DNA of 64,000 nucleotides, from contig NZ_JARJEF010000008.1 in the NCBI RefSeq assembly GCF_029697505.1, positions 124,001 through 188,000 on the forward strand. The letters are read 5' to 3'. The stretch is from Pseudophaeobacter profundi. Lineage in GTDB: Bacteria; Pseudomonadota; Alphaproteobacteria; Rhodobacterales; Rhodobacteraceae. Below the pieces are notes generated by a model. That model ran no database searches, was not told the origin of the DNA, and saw only the letters and a list, made by a program, of their open reading frames with translations. Each line of letters starts with the position of its first letter. Positions within the stretch are counted from its first letter, which is position 1. A program made the translations under genes and the position numbers. This document shows positions 36,283 through 45,663 of this stretch, piece by piece.

Positions 36283-37734
36283 TTAAGGGATCCAACGCTG
36301 CACAAAGCGCACCGCGCGCTTAACCAGCACACTGTCAAACAACCGTGGTGAGAAGTAGGCGCCAGCGACACGTTTATTGATCTCCCCGATTGACGGATAT
36401 GGCGCCACCATTGCGGCAACCTGGCTCATCTTCAACCTATTTGCCAAAGCGAGCGACCACAATGAAATCAATTCTCCCGCTTGGTGCCCGACAATCGTCG
36501 CCCCCACCGGGCGCCCTTTGACCACCATCACCTTGATGAAACCCTTGGTTTTCAGCTCTGCCAGGGCGCGGTCATTATGGGCAAAATCAAACCGCGCCAA
36601 TTCCACCCCATCGCCATGCCGGGCGCGGGCCTCGGTCTCTGTCAGGCCGACCTGGGCCAGTTCCGGGTCACTATAGGTGGCGCGCGGCAGGTGCAGTTCC
36701 TGCGCCCTGGACGGCAGGCCAAACAAAGCCGAGCGAATGATGACCCCGGCGTGATAGCCCGCCACATGGGTAAACTGCATCCCCCCCGCGACATCGCCAA
36801 TAGCATAGACGCGACGGTTGCTGGTGCGCAGCGCCGCGTCCACCTTGATGCCGGTCTTGCTCGGCGTGATCCCGCCGGCCGCAAGATCCAGCCTGTCGGT
36901 ATTGCTCTTACGGCCCACCGCCACCAAGAGATGCGAGCCGGTAAAGCGGCGCCCATCCCTGGTTTTCACCTCGATGGCACCAGCCTCGCCGCTGATCTGG
37001 GCCGCCATCGCGTTCTCGGCAATCACCACGCCCTCATTGCGCAGCGCGTCCAGCACAACGGCGGCGGCTTCTGGATCATCACCGCCCAACGCGCGCTCGC
37101 CTTCGATCACCGTGACCCTGCTGCCCAGCCGGATATGCGCCTGCGCCATTTCAATGCCAATCGGACCACCGCCGATGATCAGCAGATGCTCTGGGCGGTG
37201 GCTCAGATCAAACAGGGTTTCATTGGTTTCATAGGGCACAGTCTCCAGCCCCGGCACCGGCGGCACCAGCGGTACGGAACCCGTGGCGATCACCACCCGT
37301 CGGGCGCGGATCAAATGATTGCCGGCCTGTACCTCGGTTGGGGAAACAAAGCGGCCAAATTCACGGATCACCCGCACGCCGAACCCCTCGAATCGCTCTT
37401 GGCTATCCATCGGGGTGATCGCATCAATGGTGTTCTGCACATGGGTTTGGGCTGCGGCGTAGTCCACGGTCGGCGCCACCTCGGCCACGCCAAAGGCTGC
37501 GCTGGTACTTTGGCCATAGGCCGCCTTGGCGCTGGCCAACAGCGCCTTGGACGGCACACAGCCATAGTTCAAACAGTCACCGCCCATCCTGTGCCCCTCA
37601 AGAAGCACCACCGAAGCCCCCATCTGGCTGGCTCCTGCCGCCACCGACAATCCGCCCGATCCGGCCCCGATCACCAGCAGGTCACATTTCAGCCGGGTTT
37701 GGGATGCGGCATCGGTTGCCGGGGCAGATGTCAT
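36283..37734 (-). CDS. Pyridine nucleotide-disulfide oxidoreductase, MerA/dihydrolipoamide dehydrogenase-like
   Basis: 483 residues. The FAD motif is LVIGAGSGGLSVAAGA and the redox-active disulfide is in GGDCLNYGCVPSKAL. The NAD(P) motif is IIGGGPIGIEMAQ and the second FAD motif is YAIGDVAGG. Lipoamide dehydrogenase's catalytic His in HAHPT-SE is replaced: the C-terminal segment reads APYPSIGE, closer to mercuric reductases, yet the MerA-type N-terminal metal domain and C-terminal Cys pair are both missing. The physiological substrate is therefore unclear. It is 3 bp downstream of the TVP38 gene. Confidence 0.85.
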   Translation of the reverse strand: MTSAPATDAASQTRLKCDLLVIGAGSGGLSVAAGASQMGASVVLLEGHRMGGDCLNYGCVPSKALLASAKAAYGQSTSAAFGVAEVAPTVDYAAAQTHVQNTIDAITPMDSQERFEGFGVRVIREFGRFVSPTEVQAGNHLIRARRVVIATGSVPLVPPVPGLETVPYETNETLFDLSHRPEHLLIIGGGPIGIEMAQAHIRLGSRVTVIEGERALGGDDPEAAAVVLDALRNEGVVIAENAMAAQISGEAGAIEVKTRDGRRFTGSHLLVAVGRKSNTDRLDLAAGGITPSKTGIKVDAALRTSNRRVYAIGDVAGGMQFTHVAGYHAGVIIRSALFGLPSRAQELHLPRATYSDPELAQVGLTETEARARHGDGVELARFDFAHNDRALAELKTKGFIKVMVVKGRPVGATIVGHQAGELISLWSLALANRLKMSQVAAMVAPYPSIGEINKRVAGAYFSPRLFDSVLVKRAVRFVQRWIP

Positions 37735-37737
37735 GGT

Positions 37738-38490
37738 TCAGCGCCCCTTTGTTGGGGGCTTGGGGTTGGGGTTGGCGCTTTTGGGGCGCAGGGTTTTGAC
37801 GATGATCGGCATCACCGCCAAGACACACAGCCCCAGAAGCGGGCCGATCACATGCGGTTCCCACAGCAGGGACAGGTCTGGATCTTCGCCGCGATCAAAG
37901 ACCTCTCCGACGCCGACCCCGATCCAGGTAAAGACAATTGCCCCCGGAATGATGCCAAGCGCCGTGGTCCACAGGAAATTGCCAAACCGCACCCCCACCA
38001 GCGCGGGCAACAGATTGGCGACAAAGAACGGCACTGCAGGCACCAAACGCAACAGCAGCAGCACCTCCACCTCATTCTGGCGCAGCGCATTCTTCAACAT
38101 ATGCACCCGGCCTTCACTCGCTTCTAGCTTCGCCGTAAGCGTCTCGCCCAATCCCAGGCGGGCCGCAAGAAAGATCGCCGATGCCCCAAAGGTCGCCGAG
38201 ACCACGTTCAGCGCAGTGCCCGCGCCCAAACCAAACAGAAAGCCCCCCGTGACCGAGGCCACCGCCGCACCCGGCAAGGAAAAGGTCACAATCAGGACAT
38301 ACAGCCCGACAAAGAGCGCCACCAATCCCAGGTAATTCTGATCGCGAAAGGCCATCAGCGCCTCGCGGTTGTCGCGCAGCGTATCAAAGCTGAGGTAATC
38401 CTTCAGGGTCACCGCGCCGATCAGCGCCACCGCAACCACAGCGATCAGCGGCAGGTGGCGGGCAAGCCCTCGTTTTGGCGTCTTGGTCAT
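37738..38490 (-). CDS. TVP38/TMEM64 (DedA-superfamily, VTT domain) membrane protein
   Basis: 250 residues from the ATG at 38490, with AAGAGAG 9 nt upstream. There are about six hydrophobic segments. The VTT core motif is seen in SLPGAAVASVTGGFLFGLGAGTA (a stretch starting near residue 75) and RLVPAVPFFVANLLPALVG. DedA-superfamily proteins act as lipid scramblases or undecaprenyl-phosphate flippases in characterised cases. It is operonic with a MerA-like flavoprotein and a histidine kinase; TVP38 genes next to such flavoproteins are seen in other bacteria too. Confidence 0.85.
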   Translation of the reverse strand: MTKTPKRGLARHLPLIAVVAVALIGAVTLKDYLSFDTLRDNREALMAFRDQNYLGLVALFVGLYVLIVTFSLPGAAVASVTGGFLFGLGAGTALNVVSATFGASAIFLAARLGLGETLTAKLEASEGRVHMLKNALRQNEVEVLLLLRLVPAVPFFVANLLPALVGVRFGNFLWTTALGIIPGAIVFTWIGVGVGEVFDRGEDPDLSLLWEPHVIGPLLGLCVLAVMPIIVKTLRPKSANPNPKPPTKGR

Positions 38491-38834
38491 ATGTCTCATC
38501 TCTCTTGGTCGTCTGCCCCGGACCACAGGTCTAGCTGCCAATACCTGCTAGCGCCAAATGCACCCCAAGACGAGGTCTGGCATGGGCTTATCACGCGGCC
38601 TTGATCTGTTAGATGTGTTTTTGTGAAGATTCGCACCCTGCCCCGCCGATTTGCGGCATTTTGCGGCCTGCCCCGGTAAATTCCGGCCTTTTTGGCAGAA
38701 ATCTTGCCCGGGCGCGACAAAAGTCAGGGCTCAGCGTTTGACTTGCCCGAGAATCCCTTCTAAAGACCGGGCTTCGAGATAAACACCACGGGGAGCGATT
38801 CCGCTGCCCCCTGTAGAAATTGGAGACCGGAGCG
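38491..38834. other. Intergenic region upstream of rpmH
   Basis: No gene is supported in these 344 bases. The stretch contains short direct repeats around TTTGCGGCATTTTGCGGCCT (about 38648) and the rpmH promoter near its right end. There are no convincing DnaA boxes, and alphaproteobacterial origins normally lie elsewhere. Confidence 0.45.
38738..38766 (+). promoter_or_regulatory. Putative sigma-70-type promoter of rpmH-rnpA
   Basis: TTGACT at 38738-38743 and TAAAGA at 38761-38766 are separated by 17 bases, ending 68 bp before the rpmH ATG. The -35 hexamer is strong and the -10 only partial, as is common in this group. Confidence 0.45.
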
Positions 38835-38969
38835 ATGAAACGCACCTTTCAGCCCTCGAACCTGGTTCGTAAACGTCGCCACGGTTTTCGTGCGCGCATG
38901 GCCACCAAGGCAGGCCGCAAGATCCTTAACGCACGCCGCGCCCGTGGCCGTAAGGAGCTGAGCGCATAA
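38835..38969 (+). CDS. rpmH: 50S ribosomal protein L34
   Basis: 44 residues, starting [18 protein letters not shown] and ending [12 protein letters not shown], the normal L34 sequence and length. A GGAG site lies shortly before the ATG. It starts the conserved rpmH-rnpA-yidD order of proteobacteria and is followed 26 bp later by rnpA. Confidence 0.97.
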   Translation: MKRTFQPSNLVRKRRHGFRARMATKAGRKILNARRARGRKELSA

Positions 38970-38995
38970 GCGCGAGGCACCAAGGATTGACAGAT

Positions 38996-39442
38996 ATGAC
39001 ACCGCCGAAGGCCCCAAGGGACAGCGCAGCTGGCCACGGGAACCAGCCTTCGGCGGTTTCTGTTTGCCCAGCGCCCAAACAGACCGCAAAAAAAAGCCGG
39101 GCCTTGACCGTTCTGGCCAAGCGCAGCGCCTTTCTGGCCGCAGCCCGTGCCCGTCGTCAGGGCACCCAAGGCATGATGGTTCAGGGGCGCAAGCGCCGCG
39201 ACGGCGAAACCGCCGAGCCCGGCTTTCGTGTTGGCTTCACCTGCTCCAAGAAGGTTGGCAATGCCGTGGCCCGCAACCGCGCCAAACGACGCCTGCGCGA
39301 AGCCGCCCGCCTAGTGCTGCCGCAACAAGGCCGCGATGGCTGGGACTATGTCCTGATTGGCCGCGCCAAGGAGACGGCAAGCCGCGATTTTCAGGATCTG
39401 CAGCGCGATCTGGCCTATGCGTTGAAAAAAATCCACGGGTGA
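38996..39442 (+). CDS. rnpA: Ribonuclease P protein component
   Basis: 148 residues from the ATG at 38996, with AAGGA about 9 nt upstream; a TTG three codons earlier is possible. The RnpA core has FRVGFTCSKKVGNAVARNRAKRRLREAAR, an unbroken family stretch (RNR box included). It assists the RNase P RNA in 5' maturation of tRNAs. The N-terminal extension of about 35 residues is typical of alphaproteobacterial versions. Confidence 0.94.
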   Translation: MTPPKAPRDSAAGHGNQPSAVSVCPAPKQTAKKSRALTVLAKRSAFLAAARARRQGTQGMMVQGRKRRDGETAEPGFRVGFTCSKKVGNAVARNRAKRRLREAARLVLPQQGRDGWDYVLIGRAKETASRDFQDLQRDLAYALKKIHG

Positions 39443-39479
39443 TCTGTTTCCAGCAGGCTCTTGCCCCTATTTTACCCCC

Positions 39480-39725
39480 ATGACGCCGCTTGCCCATATC
39501 CTTGCCCTGCCGGTCCGCGCCTATCGGCTGCTTTTCTCACCCTGGGTGGGTTTCAACTGCCGCTATCAACCGACCTGTTCAGCCTACGCGCTGGAAGCCT
39601 ATGAAAAGCATGGCGGCATCAAGGGGACCTGGCTGACGCTGCGCCGCATTGGACGCTGCCATCCGCTTGGGGGCAACGGCTATGACCCGGTGCCGGACCC
39701 AAAGCCCACCGCGCCACCAAAGTAA
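39480..39725 (+). CDS. yidD: Membrane protein insertion efficiency factor YidD
   Basis: 81 residues with the family core YRLLFSPWVGFNCRYQPTCS and YALEAYEKHGGIKG, ending RCHPLGGNGYDPVP. The conserved cysteines are present. It is a small amphipathic membrane-associated protein that assists insertion by YidC. Normally adjacent to yidC, it is separated from it here by ttcA and a GGDEF-EAL gene. Confidence 0.94.
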   Translation: MTPLAHILALPVRAYRLLFSPWVGFNCRYQPTCSAYALEAYEKHGGIKGTWLTLRRIGRCHPLGGNGYDPVPDPKPTAPPK

Positions 39726-39848
39726 TCGCCAGACAGTCCTGCCCCCCTGCCCGGACAGCGAGCCTGCTGCGGGGCCTAGTACTGGACTATTGCGACGCGC
39801 GTGCCCTTTTTCCTTGGCAAAGGCCGCGCCAGGGGCTAGGGGGCCGAT

Positions 39849-40736
39849 ATGCTTGATGATGATCAAACCGAAATCCATGCGCTGTTTGCCGGCGCGCCCT
39901 CGACCACCGAGTTCAAGAAGCTGCGCAAACGCATTGTGCGTCAGGCGCGTGAAGCGATTGAACAATACGGCATGGTGGAACGCCCCGCTGATGGCAGCAC
40001 GCCGCGCTGGCTGGTCTGCCTCTCGGGGGGGAAGGACAGCTATACTCTCTTAGCTGTGCTCCATGAGCTGAAGTGGCGCGGGCTGCTGTCGGTGGATCTT
40101 TTGGCCTGCAATCTGGATCAGGGGCAACCGGGATTTCCCGCCACTGTGCTGCCCGCATTCCTGGAAAAGATGGGCGTGCCGCATCGGATTGAATATCAGG
40201 ACACCTATAGCATCGTGGTGGACAAGATCCCGGAGGGACGCACCTTCTGCGCGCTGTGCTCGCGTCTGCGGCGGGGCAATTTGTACCGGGTCGCGCGTGA
40301 AGAAGGATGTTCTGCGGTCATATTGGGCCATCACCGCGATGATATTCTTGAAACCTTTTTCATGAATCTGTTCCACGGTGGGCGCCTGGCCACCATGCCG
40401 CCCAAGCTGCTGAACGAAGAAGGCGACCTTTTTGTCTATCGCCCGCTCGCCCATGTGGCCGAAGCCGACTGCGAGAAATTCGCCCGCGCGATGGACTATC
40501 CGATCATTCCCTGCGACCTATGCGGTAGTCAAGATGGGCTGCAGCGGCAGCAGGTGAAGCAGATTCTCGACCAGTGGGAATCAAACAGTCCCGGTCGCCG
40601 CCAGGTCATGTTCCGCGCCTTGACGAATGCACGTCCGTCGCATCTACTTGACCCCAAGCTTTTTGATTTTACCGGGTTGGAGCGCAATTCTGACGAAGAT
40701 TCTGCCGATTCATCAGAAATACCCCTGTTGCGTTAA
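39849..40736 (+). CDS. ttcA: tRNA 2-thiocytidine(32) synthetase TtcA
   Basis: A 295-residue PP-loop ATPase. The ATP-binding SGGKDS is at 59-64, and two CxxC pairs, Cys134/Cys137 (FCALCSR) and Cys222/Cys225 (CDLCGS), hold the [4Fe-4S] cluster and active site. It thiolates cytidine 32 of certain tRNAs, including Arg isoacceptors such as the ACG species in this window. The gene interrupts the usual yidD-yidC order. Confidence 0.93.
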   Translation: MLDDDQTEIHALFAGAPSTTEFKKLRKRIVRQAREAIEQYGMVERPADGSTPRWLVCLSGGKDSYTLLAVLHELKWRGLLSVDLLACNLDQGQPGFPATVLPAFLEKMGVPHRIEYQDTYSIVVDKIPEGRTFCALCSRLRRGNLYRVAREEGCSAVILGHHRDDILETFFMNLFHGGRLATMPPKLLNEEGDLFVYRPLAHVAEADCEKFARAMDYPIIPCDLCGSQDGLQRQQVKQILDQWESNSPGRRQVMFRALTNARPSHLLDPKLFDFTGLERNSDEDSADSSEIPLLR

Positions 40737-40800
40737 CCCGCGAGTCAGAACCAGCCCTCTATTCTGCCGATGCACCCTGCTTTAGGCGAAAGGTCTGAAC

Positions 40801-42345
40801 ATGACAAAAGCGAATTCAGGTCTCCTTTACCGAATTCGAACAAGATTGGCTCCGGCGCTGCTTGCGCCGCCGATTCTTGCGTTCTTGCCTGCGCTCACCC
40901 TTGCAACTTTCTGGATCGGTGGCGAAGCTGCTCTGCTTTGGGTTGCTCTGGGTATGCCTGTTCTTTTTGCTGCTTTTGGCGGTTTTTCCGCCTATGGCCG
41001 AAACCTTGCGCCGCGCGACAGTGTAACAGGGCTGATGCTGCGCGAAGGATTTGAGCTAGACATGGAGCGAATCGTTGAAGATTGCGCCAGAACCGAGCTC
41101 CGGTCGGCGCTGTACTACATCGAAATTGACGACTTCAAAGAGCTGAGCAACCGAGAGGGCCAAGATGCCTGCGACCGGGTTATTCAAAGCTGCGGCGAAC
41201 GTATCGCCAGCACCCTGCGCAATGGCGATACGGTTGCCCGAATCGGCGACAGCAAATTTGCCGTCTGCCTGACCCCGGTGCTGCAACTGGATCTGGAAAC
41301 CTGCGTGCAGATGGCAGGGCGCATTCAATCCGCCGTGGAAGAGCCGATCTCGCTGGATGGCACCACGGTCTATGTCTCTTGCTCTATCGGGTTTTGCCTG
41401 AATACCCGCGCGCCCAGCAAATCCTATAGCGACTGGTCTGGCGCAGCAGCGGCGGCGCTGTCCGACGCTCAGCAAAACGGCCCCTCTGGGATCCGGGTCT
41501 TTTCCAACGATATGCATCAACGCAGCAAAGCCCATGGCAACCTGCGCGAAGAAGCCGCCGAAGCGCTGGAGGCCGGTCATATCCAGCCCTGGTTCCAACC
41601 GCAGATCTGCACCGACACCGGCCGCGTTTCAGGCTTTGAGGCCCTGGCCCGCTGGATGCACCCTGTGCGCGGCCTGATTCCGCCCGGCAAGTTTCTGCCC
41701 CTACTGGAAGAAACCGGTCTGATGGAACGCCTTAGCCAGGTCATGCTCTACCATTCTCTGACTGCGCTAAATGCCTGGGATGCCGCAGGTCTGAAGGTGC
41801 CGGCCGTTGGCGTCAACTTTGCCACCCAAGAGCTGCGCAACCCCAATCTGGCGGAAAACATCAAGTGGGAGCTGGAACGCTTTGATCTGCCCCCGGCGCG
41901 TCTGTCGATCGAAATTCTGGAAACCGTGATGACGGATCGGCCCGATGATGTGGTAACCCGCAATATTGCTGCGCTCAGCGATCTGGGCTGCCATATTGAG
42001 CTGGATGACTTTGGCACCGGACATGCCTCTATCTCGGCGGTGCGTCGCTTCAATATCTCCCGGATCAAGATCGACCGCTCTTTTGTGCTGCGTGCCGACC
42101 GCGACCCGGAACAGCAAAAACTGATTGCCGCGATCCTGACCATGGCCGAGCGCCTGGACCTGGAAACCCTGGCCGAAGGGGTGGAAACCGCCGGCGAGCA
42201 CGCGCTCTTGTCGCAGCTCGGCTGTGGCCACGTGCAGGGCTTTGGCATTGGCCGTCCGATGCCCTTTGACCAGACGCTTGACTGGATCACCGCACACGAA
42301 GCCAAACTGCAAGAGGCCCCGGAAATCGGCCGCCGCACCCGCTGA
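40801..42345 (+). CDS. EAL-domain cyclic di-GMP phosphodiesterase with degenerate GGDEF domain
   Basis: 514 residues with AAAGG before the ATG. Two N-terminal hydrophobic helices (about 20-60) are followed by a GGDEF-fold domain whose active site reads GDSKF, so cyclase activity is unlikely. An EAL domain with intact landmarks follows: FEALARWMHP, VGVNFATQEL, IEILETVM, LDDFGTGHAS, KIDRSFV and LAEGVET. It is predicted to hydrolyse c-di-GMP, with the degenerate domain possibly binding GTP as an allosteric input. It lies between ttcA and yidC. Confidence 0.9.
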   Translation: MTKANSGLLYRIRTRLAPALLAPPILAFLPALTLATFWIGGEAALLWVALGMPVLFAAFGGFSAYGRNLAPRDSVTGLMLREGFELDMERIVEDCARTELRSALYYIEIDDFKELSNREGQDACDRVIQSCGERIASTLRNGDTVARIGDSKFAVCLTPVLQLDLETCVQMAGRIQSAVEEPISLDGTTVYVSCSIGFCLNTRAPSKSYSDWSGAAAAALSDAQQNGPSGIRVFSNDMHQRSKAHGNLREEAAEALEAGHIQPWFQPQICTDTGRVSGFEALARWMHPVRGLIPPGKFLPLLEETGLMERLSQVMLYHSLTALNAWDAAGLKVPAVGVNFATQELRNPNLAENIKWELERFDLPPARLSIEILETVMTDRPDDVVTRNIAALSDLGCHIELDDFGTGHASISAVRRFNISRIKIDRSFVLRADRDPEQQKLIAAILTMAERLDLETLAEGVETAGEHALLSQLGCGHVQGFGIGRPMPFDQTLDWITAHEAKLQEAPEIGRRTR

Positions 42346-42467
42346 TCCCCGCTTTTTCCAACGTCGGGGCGTATTGCCGCCCCTGATTTCCCCGATTCCA
42401 CTTGACCTTTGGGGGTCATCTCTGTTGAACCCACCGTGTCATTCCCTACACGAGGTGGCAGTCCCAA

Positions 42468-44279
42468 ATGGACGACCAGAACAAGAATCTTATTCTCGCA
42501 ATCGCACTCAGCAGCCTCGTGCTTCTTGGGTGGATGTTTTTTTTCCCACCCCCAGAGGTCGAACCGACACCGGAGGCCCTGGCAACAGAATCTGTGCCCG
42601 CGTCCGCAGGTGACACCGCAAGCAGCCCTGGCGCTGATGCGACCGGGGCTGTCACCAGCCAGACCAGCGAAGAGGCCAGTGCTTCTGATGCGCCACGGAT
42701 CAAGATCGAATCTGATCGCATCACCGGCAGCATCTCGCTGCAGGGCGGTCGTATCGACGATCTGGCGCTGAAAGATTACCGCGTCACCAACGATGCCCCG
42801 GAAATCGTCCAGTTCCTGTCGCCTGTCGGCGAACAGGGTGCCTATTACGCTCTCTACGGCTGGGCTCCAGGCAGCGGTCTTACCGCTGACGATGTCCCCG
42901 GTGCCAATACCCTGTGGCACACCCCTGATGGCGCCCAGCTAACGCCAGACACGCCCGTGACCCTGACCTGGGACAACGGCAAGGGCCTGACATTCAGTCG
43001 CACCATCGCGGTGGACGAGAACTATATGTTCTCTGTCAGCCAGTCGGTCAGCAATGCCTCTGGCAGCAATGTCTCGCTTGCGCCCTATGGCACATTGGCC
43101 CGCCATGGCGAGCCTGAGGATATGAAGAACTTCTTCATCCTGCACGAAGGCCTTGTTGGCATGGCCGATGGCGAGCTGTCAGAGCTGGACTATTCCGATG
43201 TCGCCGATTTTGACATTGACCCGCGCGACGGGTCGCGCTCTGAGGTCAAGCAGGTGGAAGGCAACGGCTGGATCGGCTTTACCGATCACTACTGGATGTC
43301 GACGCTGATCCCGGAGCCGGGCCAGTCCTTCCGCTCGATTGCCAAATATGACGAGCGTCGCAATATCTATCAGACCGATATCGTGCTGCCCACCGTCACC
43401 CTGGCCGATGGCGCCAGCACCGAGGTTACCACCCAGCTGTTTTCCGGTGCCAAGGAATGGGCCACCATTCGGGCCTATGAAAAGGGCGGCATCGCCGGTT
43501 TCCTCGACAGTATCGACTGGGGCTGGTTCTTCTTCCTGACCAAACCGATCTTTGCAGTTCTGCACTGGCTGAATGGTCTGATTGGCAACATGGGCTGGGC
43601 GATCATCGCGCTGACCGTGCTGATCAAGATCCTGGTCTTCCCGCTGGCTTATAAATCCTACGCCTCCATGGCCAAGATGAAAGAGCTGCAGCCAGAAATG
43701 GAAAAGCTGAAAGAGCGCTCTGGCGATGATCGGCAAAAGCAACAGAAAGAGATCATGGAGCTGTACAAGCGGGAAAAAGTGAACCCCGCTGCCGGCTGTT
43801 TGCCGATCCTGATCCAGATCCCGATCTTCTTCTCGCTCTACAAGGTGATCTTTGTCACGCTGGAACTGCGCCATGCGCCGTTCTTTGGTCCCTTCCAGGA
43901 TCTGAGCGCACCGGATCCCACCTCGATCATGAACCTTTACGGGCTACTGCCCTGGGCCGGGCCAGCACCCGAAAGCCTGCTAGCATTGGTCTTTATCGGT
44001 ATTCTGCCGCTGCTCTTGGGTATCTCGATGTTCTTGCAGCAAAAGCTGAACCCGGCGCCTACGGATCCGACACAGCAAATGATCTTTGCCTGGATGCCTT
44101 GGGTCTTCATGTTCATGCTGGGGGGCTTTGCCTCGGGGCTGGTGGTATATTGGATTGCCAACAACACCATCACCTTTACCCAGCAGTATCTGATCATGCG
44201 CAGCCATGGCTACACGCCGGATGTGTTTGGCAATATCAAGGCCAGCGTCAAGCGAAAGCCAAAGGCCGAGAACAAATGA
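42468..44279 (+). CDS. yidC: Membrane protein insertase YidC
   Basis: 603 residues. An N-terminal helix (LILAIALSSLVLLGWMFFF) is followed by a large periplasmic beta domain (about 80-340) and a five-helix insertase core with ALTVLIKILVFPLAYKSY, the coiled cytoplasmic hairpin (MKELQPEMEKLKER) and PAAGCLPILIQIPIFFSLYK. Family-normal length for a Gram-negative. It inserts respiratory and other inner-membrane proteins alone or with SecYEG. Its TGA overlaps the ATG of the MOSC gene. Confidence 0.96.
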   Translation: MDDQNKNLILAIALSSLVLLGWMFFFPPPEVEPTPEALATESVPASAGDTASSPGADATGAVTSQTSEEASASDAPRIKIESDRITGSISLQGGRIDDLALKDYRVTNDAPEIVQFLSPVGEQGAYYALYGWAPGSGLTADDVPGANTLWHTPDGAQLTPDTPVTLTWDNGKGLTFSRTIAVDENYMFSVSQSVSNASGSNVSLAPYGTLARHGEPEDMKNFFILHEGLVGMADGELSELDYSDVADFDIDPRDGSRSEVKQVEGNGWIGFTDHYWMSTLIPEPGQSFRSIAKYDERRNIYQTDIVLPTVTLADGASTEVTTQLFSGAKEWATIRAYEKGGIAGFLDSIDWGWFFFLTKPIFAVLHWLNGLIGNMGWAIIALTVLIKILVFPLAYKSYASMAKMKELQPEMEKLKERSGDDRQKQQKEIMELYKREKVNPAAGCLPILIQIPIFFSLYKVIFVTLELRHAPFFGPFQDLSAPDPTSIMNLYGLLPWAGPAPESLLALVFIGILPLLLGISMFLQQKLNPAPTDPTQQMIFAWMPWVFMFMLGGFASGLVVYWIANNTITFTQQYLIMRSHGYTPDVFGNIKASVKRKPKAENK

Positions 44280-45013
44280 CAGCAACTGTCAAACAAATGT
44301 GGCGGCACCCGATCAAAGGGGTCGGGGCCGAACCATTGACACAGGTCCGTCTGGAGACAGGCGGGCCTATGCCGTTGGACCGGGCTTGGGCTGTGCTGAC
44401 CGGCAAGGCCGAGGATACCGGCGCATGGCAGCACTGCCGCAATTTTGCCCGCGGCTGTTTCGGGCCCGAACTGATGGCGGTTACGGCTGAAACACAGGGG
44501 GCCCAGATTACGCTGCGCCACCCGAAACAGGGTGAAATCACCCTGAACCCTGCAACTGATGGCGCAAAACTGATCGATTGGCTGCAACCGATCTACCCGA
44601 CTGATCGGCCGCAGCCGCACAGCCTGATTGCGGCCCCGGCGGGCGGCATGGCAGATGCCAGTTTTTCGGCGCTCTCGATTCTGTCGCTTAGCTCTCTGCG
44701 GGCGCTGGGGGAAACCCTGGGGCAGAAGCTGGACCCGCGCCGGTTCCGTGGCAACCTGTGGATCGACGGCCCTGCCCCCTTTGAGGAATTTGACTGGGTT
44801 GGGCGCCAGTTGCAGATAGGTGAGGTGCGTCTGGAAGTGGTCGACCGCATCACCCGTTGTCGCGCGACCGAAACCAACCCGGACACAGGCAAGCGCGACG
44901 CCAACACGCTAAAGGCCCTGCGCGAGCACTGGGGCCACACCGATTTCGGCATTCGTGCCAAGGTGCTGTGCGATGGGAAAATCGCCCTCACCGATACCCT
45001 GGAGGTTCTCTGA
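44276..45013 (+). CDS. MOSC domain protein
   Basis: 245 residues from the ATG overlapping the yidC stop by 4 bases. An N-terminal MOSC_N beta barrel (QMWRHPIKGVGAEPL) is followed by a MOSC domain with FRGNLWIDG, DWVGRQLQIG and the conserved cysteine in ITRCRATETNPDTG. MOSC proteins handle molybdenum-cofactor-bound sulfur or act as Moco-dependent reductases. Position between yidC and engB is conserved in Rhodobacteraceae. Confidence 0.9.
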   Translation: MTATVKQMWRHPIKGVGAEPLTQVRLETGGPMPLDRAWAVLTGKAEDTGAWQHCRNFARGCFGPELMAVTAETQGAQITLRHPKQGEITLNPATDGAKLIDWLQPIYPTDRPQPHSLIAAPAGGMADASFSALSILSLSSLRALGETLGQKLDPRRFRGNLWIDGPAPFEEFDWVGRQLQIGEVRLEVVDRITRCRATETNPDTGKRDANTLKALREHWGHTDFGIRAKVLCDGKIALTDTLEVL

Positions 45014-45663
45014 TGCAGATCCCATTCTCTCTCGCCGAAGAGCCAGATCCAATCGCCGCTGAAAAGGGCCGCAAACTGTTTGCCGGCGAATCGGAATTTG
45101 TCAAAGGCGTCGTTGCCATGTCCGGCCTGCCCGAGGCCGACCGTATGGAAGTCTGCTTTGCTGGGCGTTCCAATGTAGGCAAATCCAGCCTGATCAACGC
45201 GCTGACCGGCACCAAGGGGCTGGCGCGGGCTTCCAACACACCGGGCCGCACGCAGGAAATCAACTTCTTCACCCAGGGGCCGGACCTCTATCTCGTCGAT
45301 CTGCCCGGCTATGGCTATGCCAATGCGCCGCTGGCAGTAGTGGAAAAGTGGCAGAAACTGCTGAAACGATATCTCAGCGGTCGCCAGACCCTGCGCCGCG
45401 CCTTTGTGCTGATTGACAGCCGCCATGGCGTCAAGGATGTGGATGAAGAGATCATGAGCCTGCTCGACAGTTCCGCCGTGACCTTTCAATGCGTCATGAC
45501 CAAGGCCGACAAGGTCAAAGCCAAGGACCGCGAGAAGGTGATAGAACAGGTGCGCACTGCCCTGTCCCGCCACCCGGCAGCCTATCCTGAAATCGTGCTG
45601 ACCTCGTCGGAAAAAGGCGATGGCATCGCCACGCTACGCTCTATCATCACGGGCCTTGAGTAG
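45013..45663 (+). CDS. engB: Ribosome biogenesis GTPase EngB (YsxC/YihA)
   Basis: 216 residues; the ATG shares a base with the MOSC stop codon. GTPase motifs: G1 GRSNVGKSS (51-59), G3 DLPGYGYA, G4 TKADKVK and G5-like LTSSEKGDG. EngB is an essential factor for late assembly of the large ribosomal subunit. It is translationally coupled with yidC and the MOSC gene. Confidence 0.95.
   Translation: MQIPFSLAEEPDPIAAEKGRKLFAGESEFVKGVVAMSGLPEADRMEVCFAGRSNVGKSSLINALTGTKGLARASNTPGRTQEINFFTQGPDLYLVDLPGYGYANAPLAVVEKWQKLLKRYLSGRQTLRRAFVLIDSRHGVKDVDEEIMSLLDSSAVTFQCVMTKADKVKAKDREKVIEQVRTALSRHPAAYPEIVLTSSEKGDGIATLRSIITGLE

Noticed and set aside
38491-38834. Possible replication origin upstream of rpmH
   Set aside because: No clustered DnaA boxes were seen, dnaA is absent, and alphaproteobacterial origins are usually not at rpmH.
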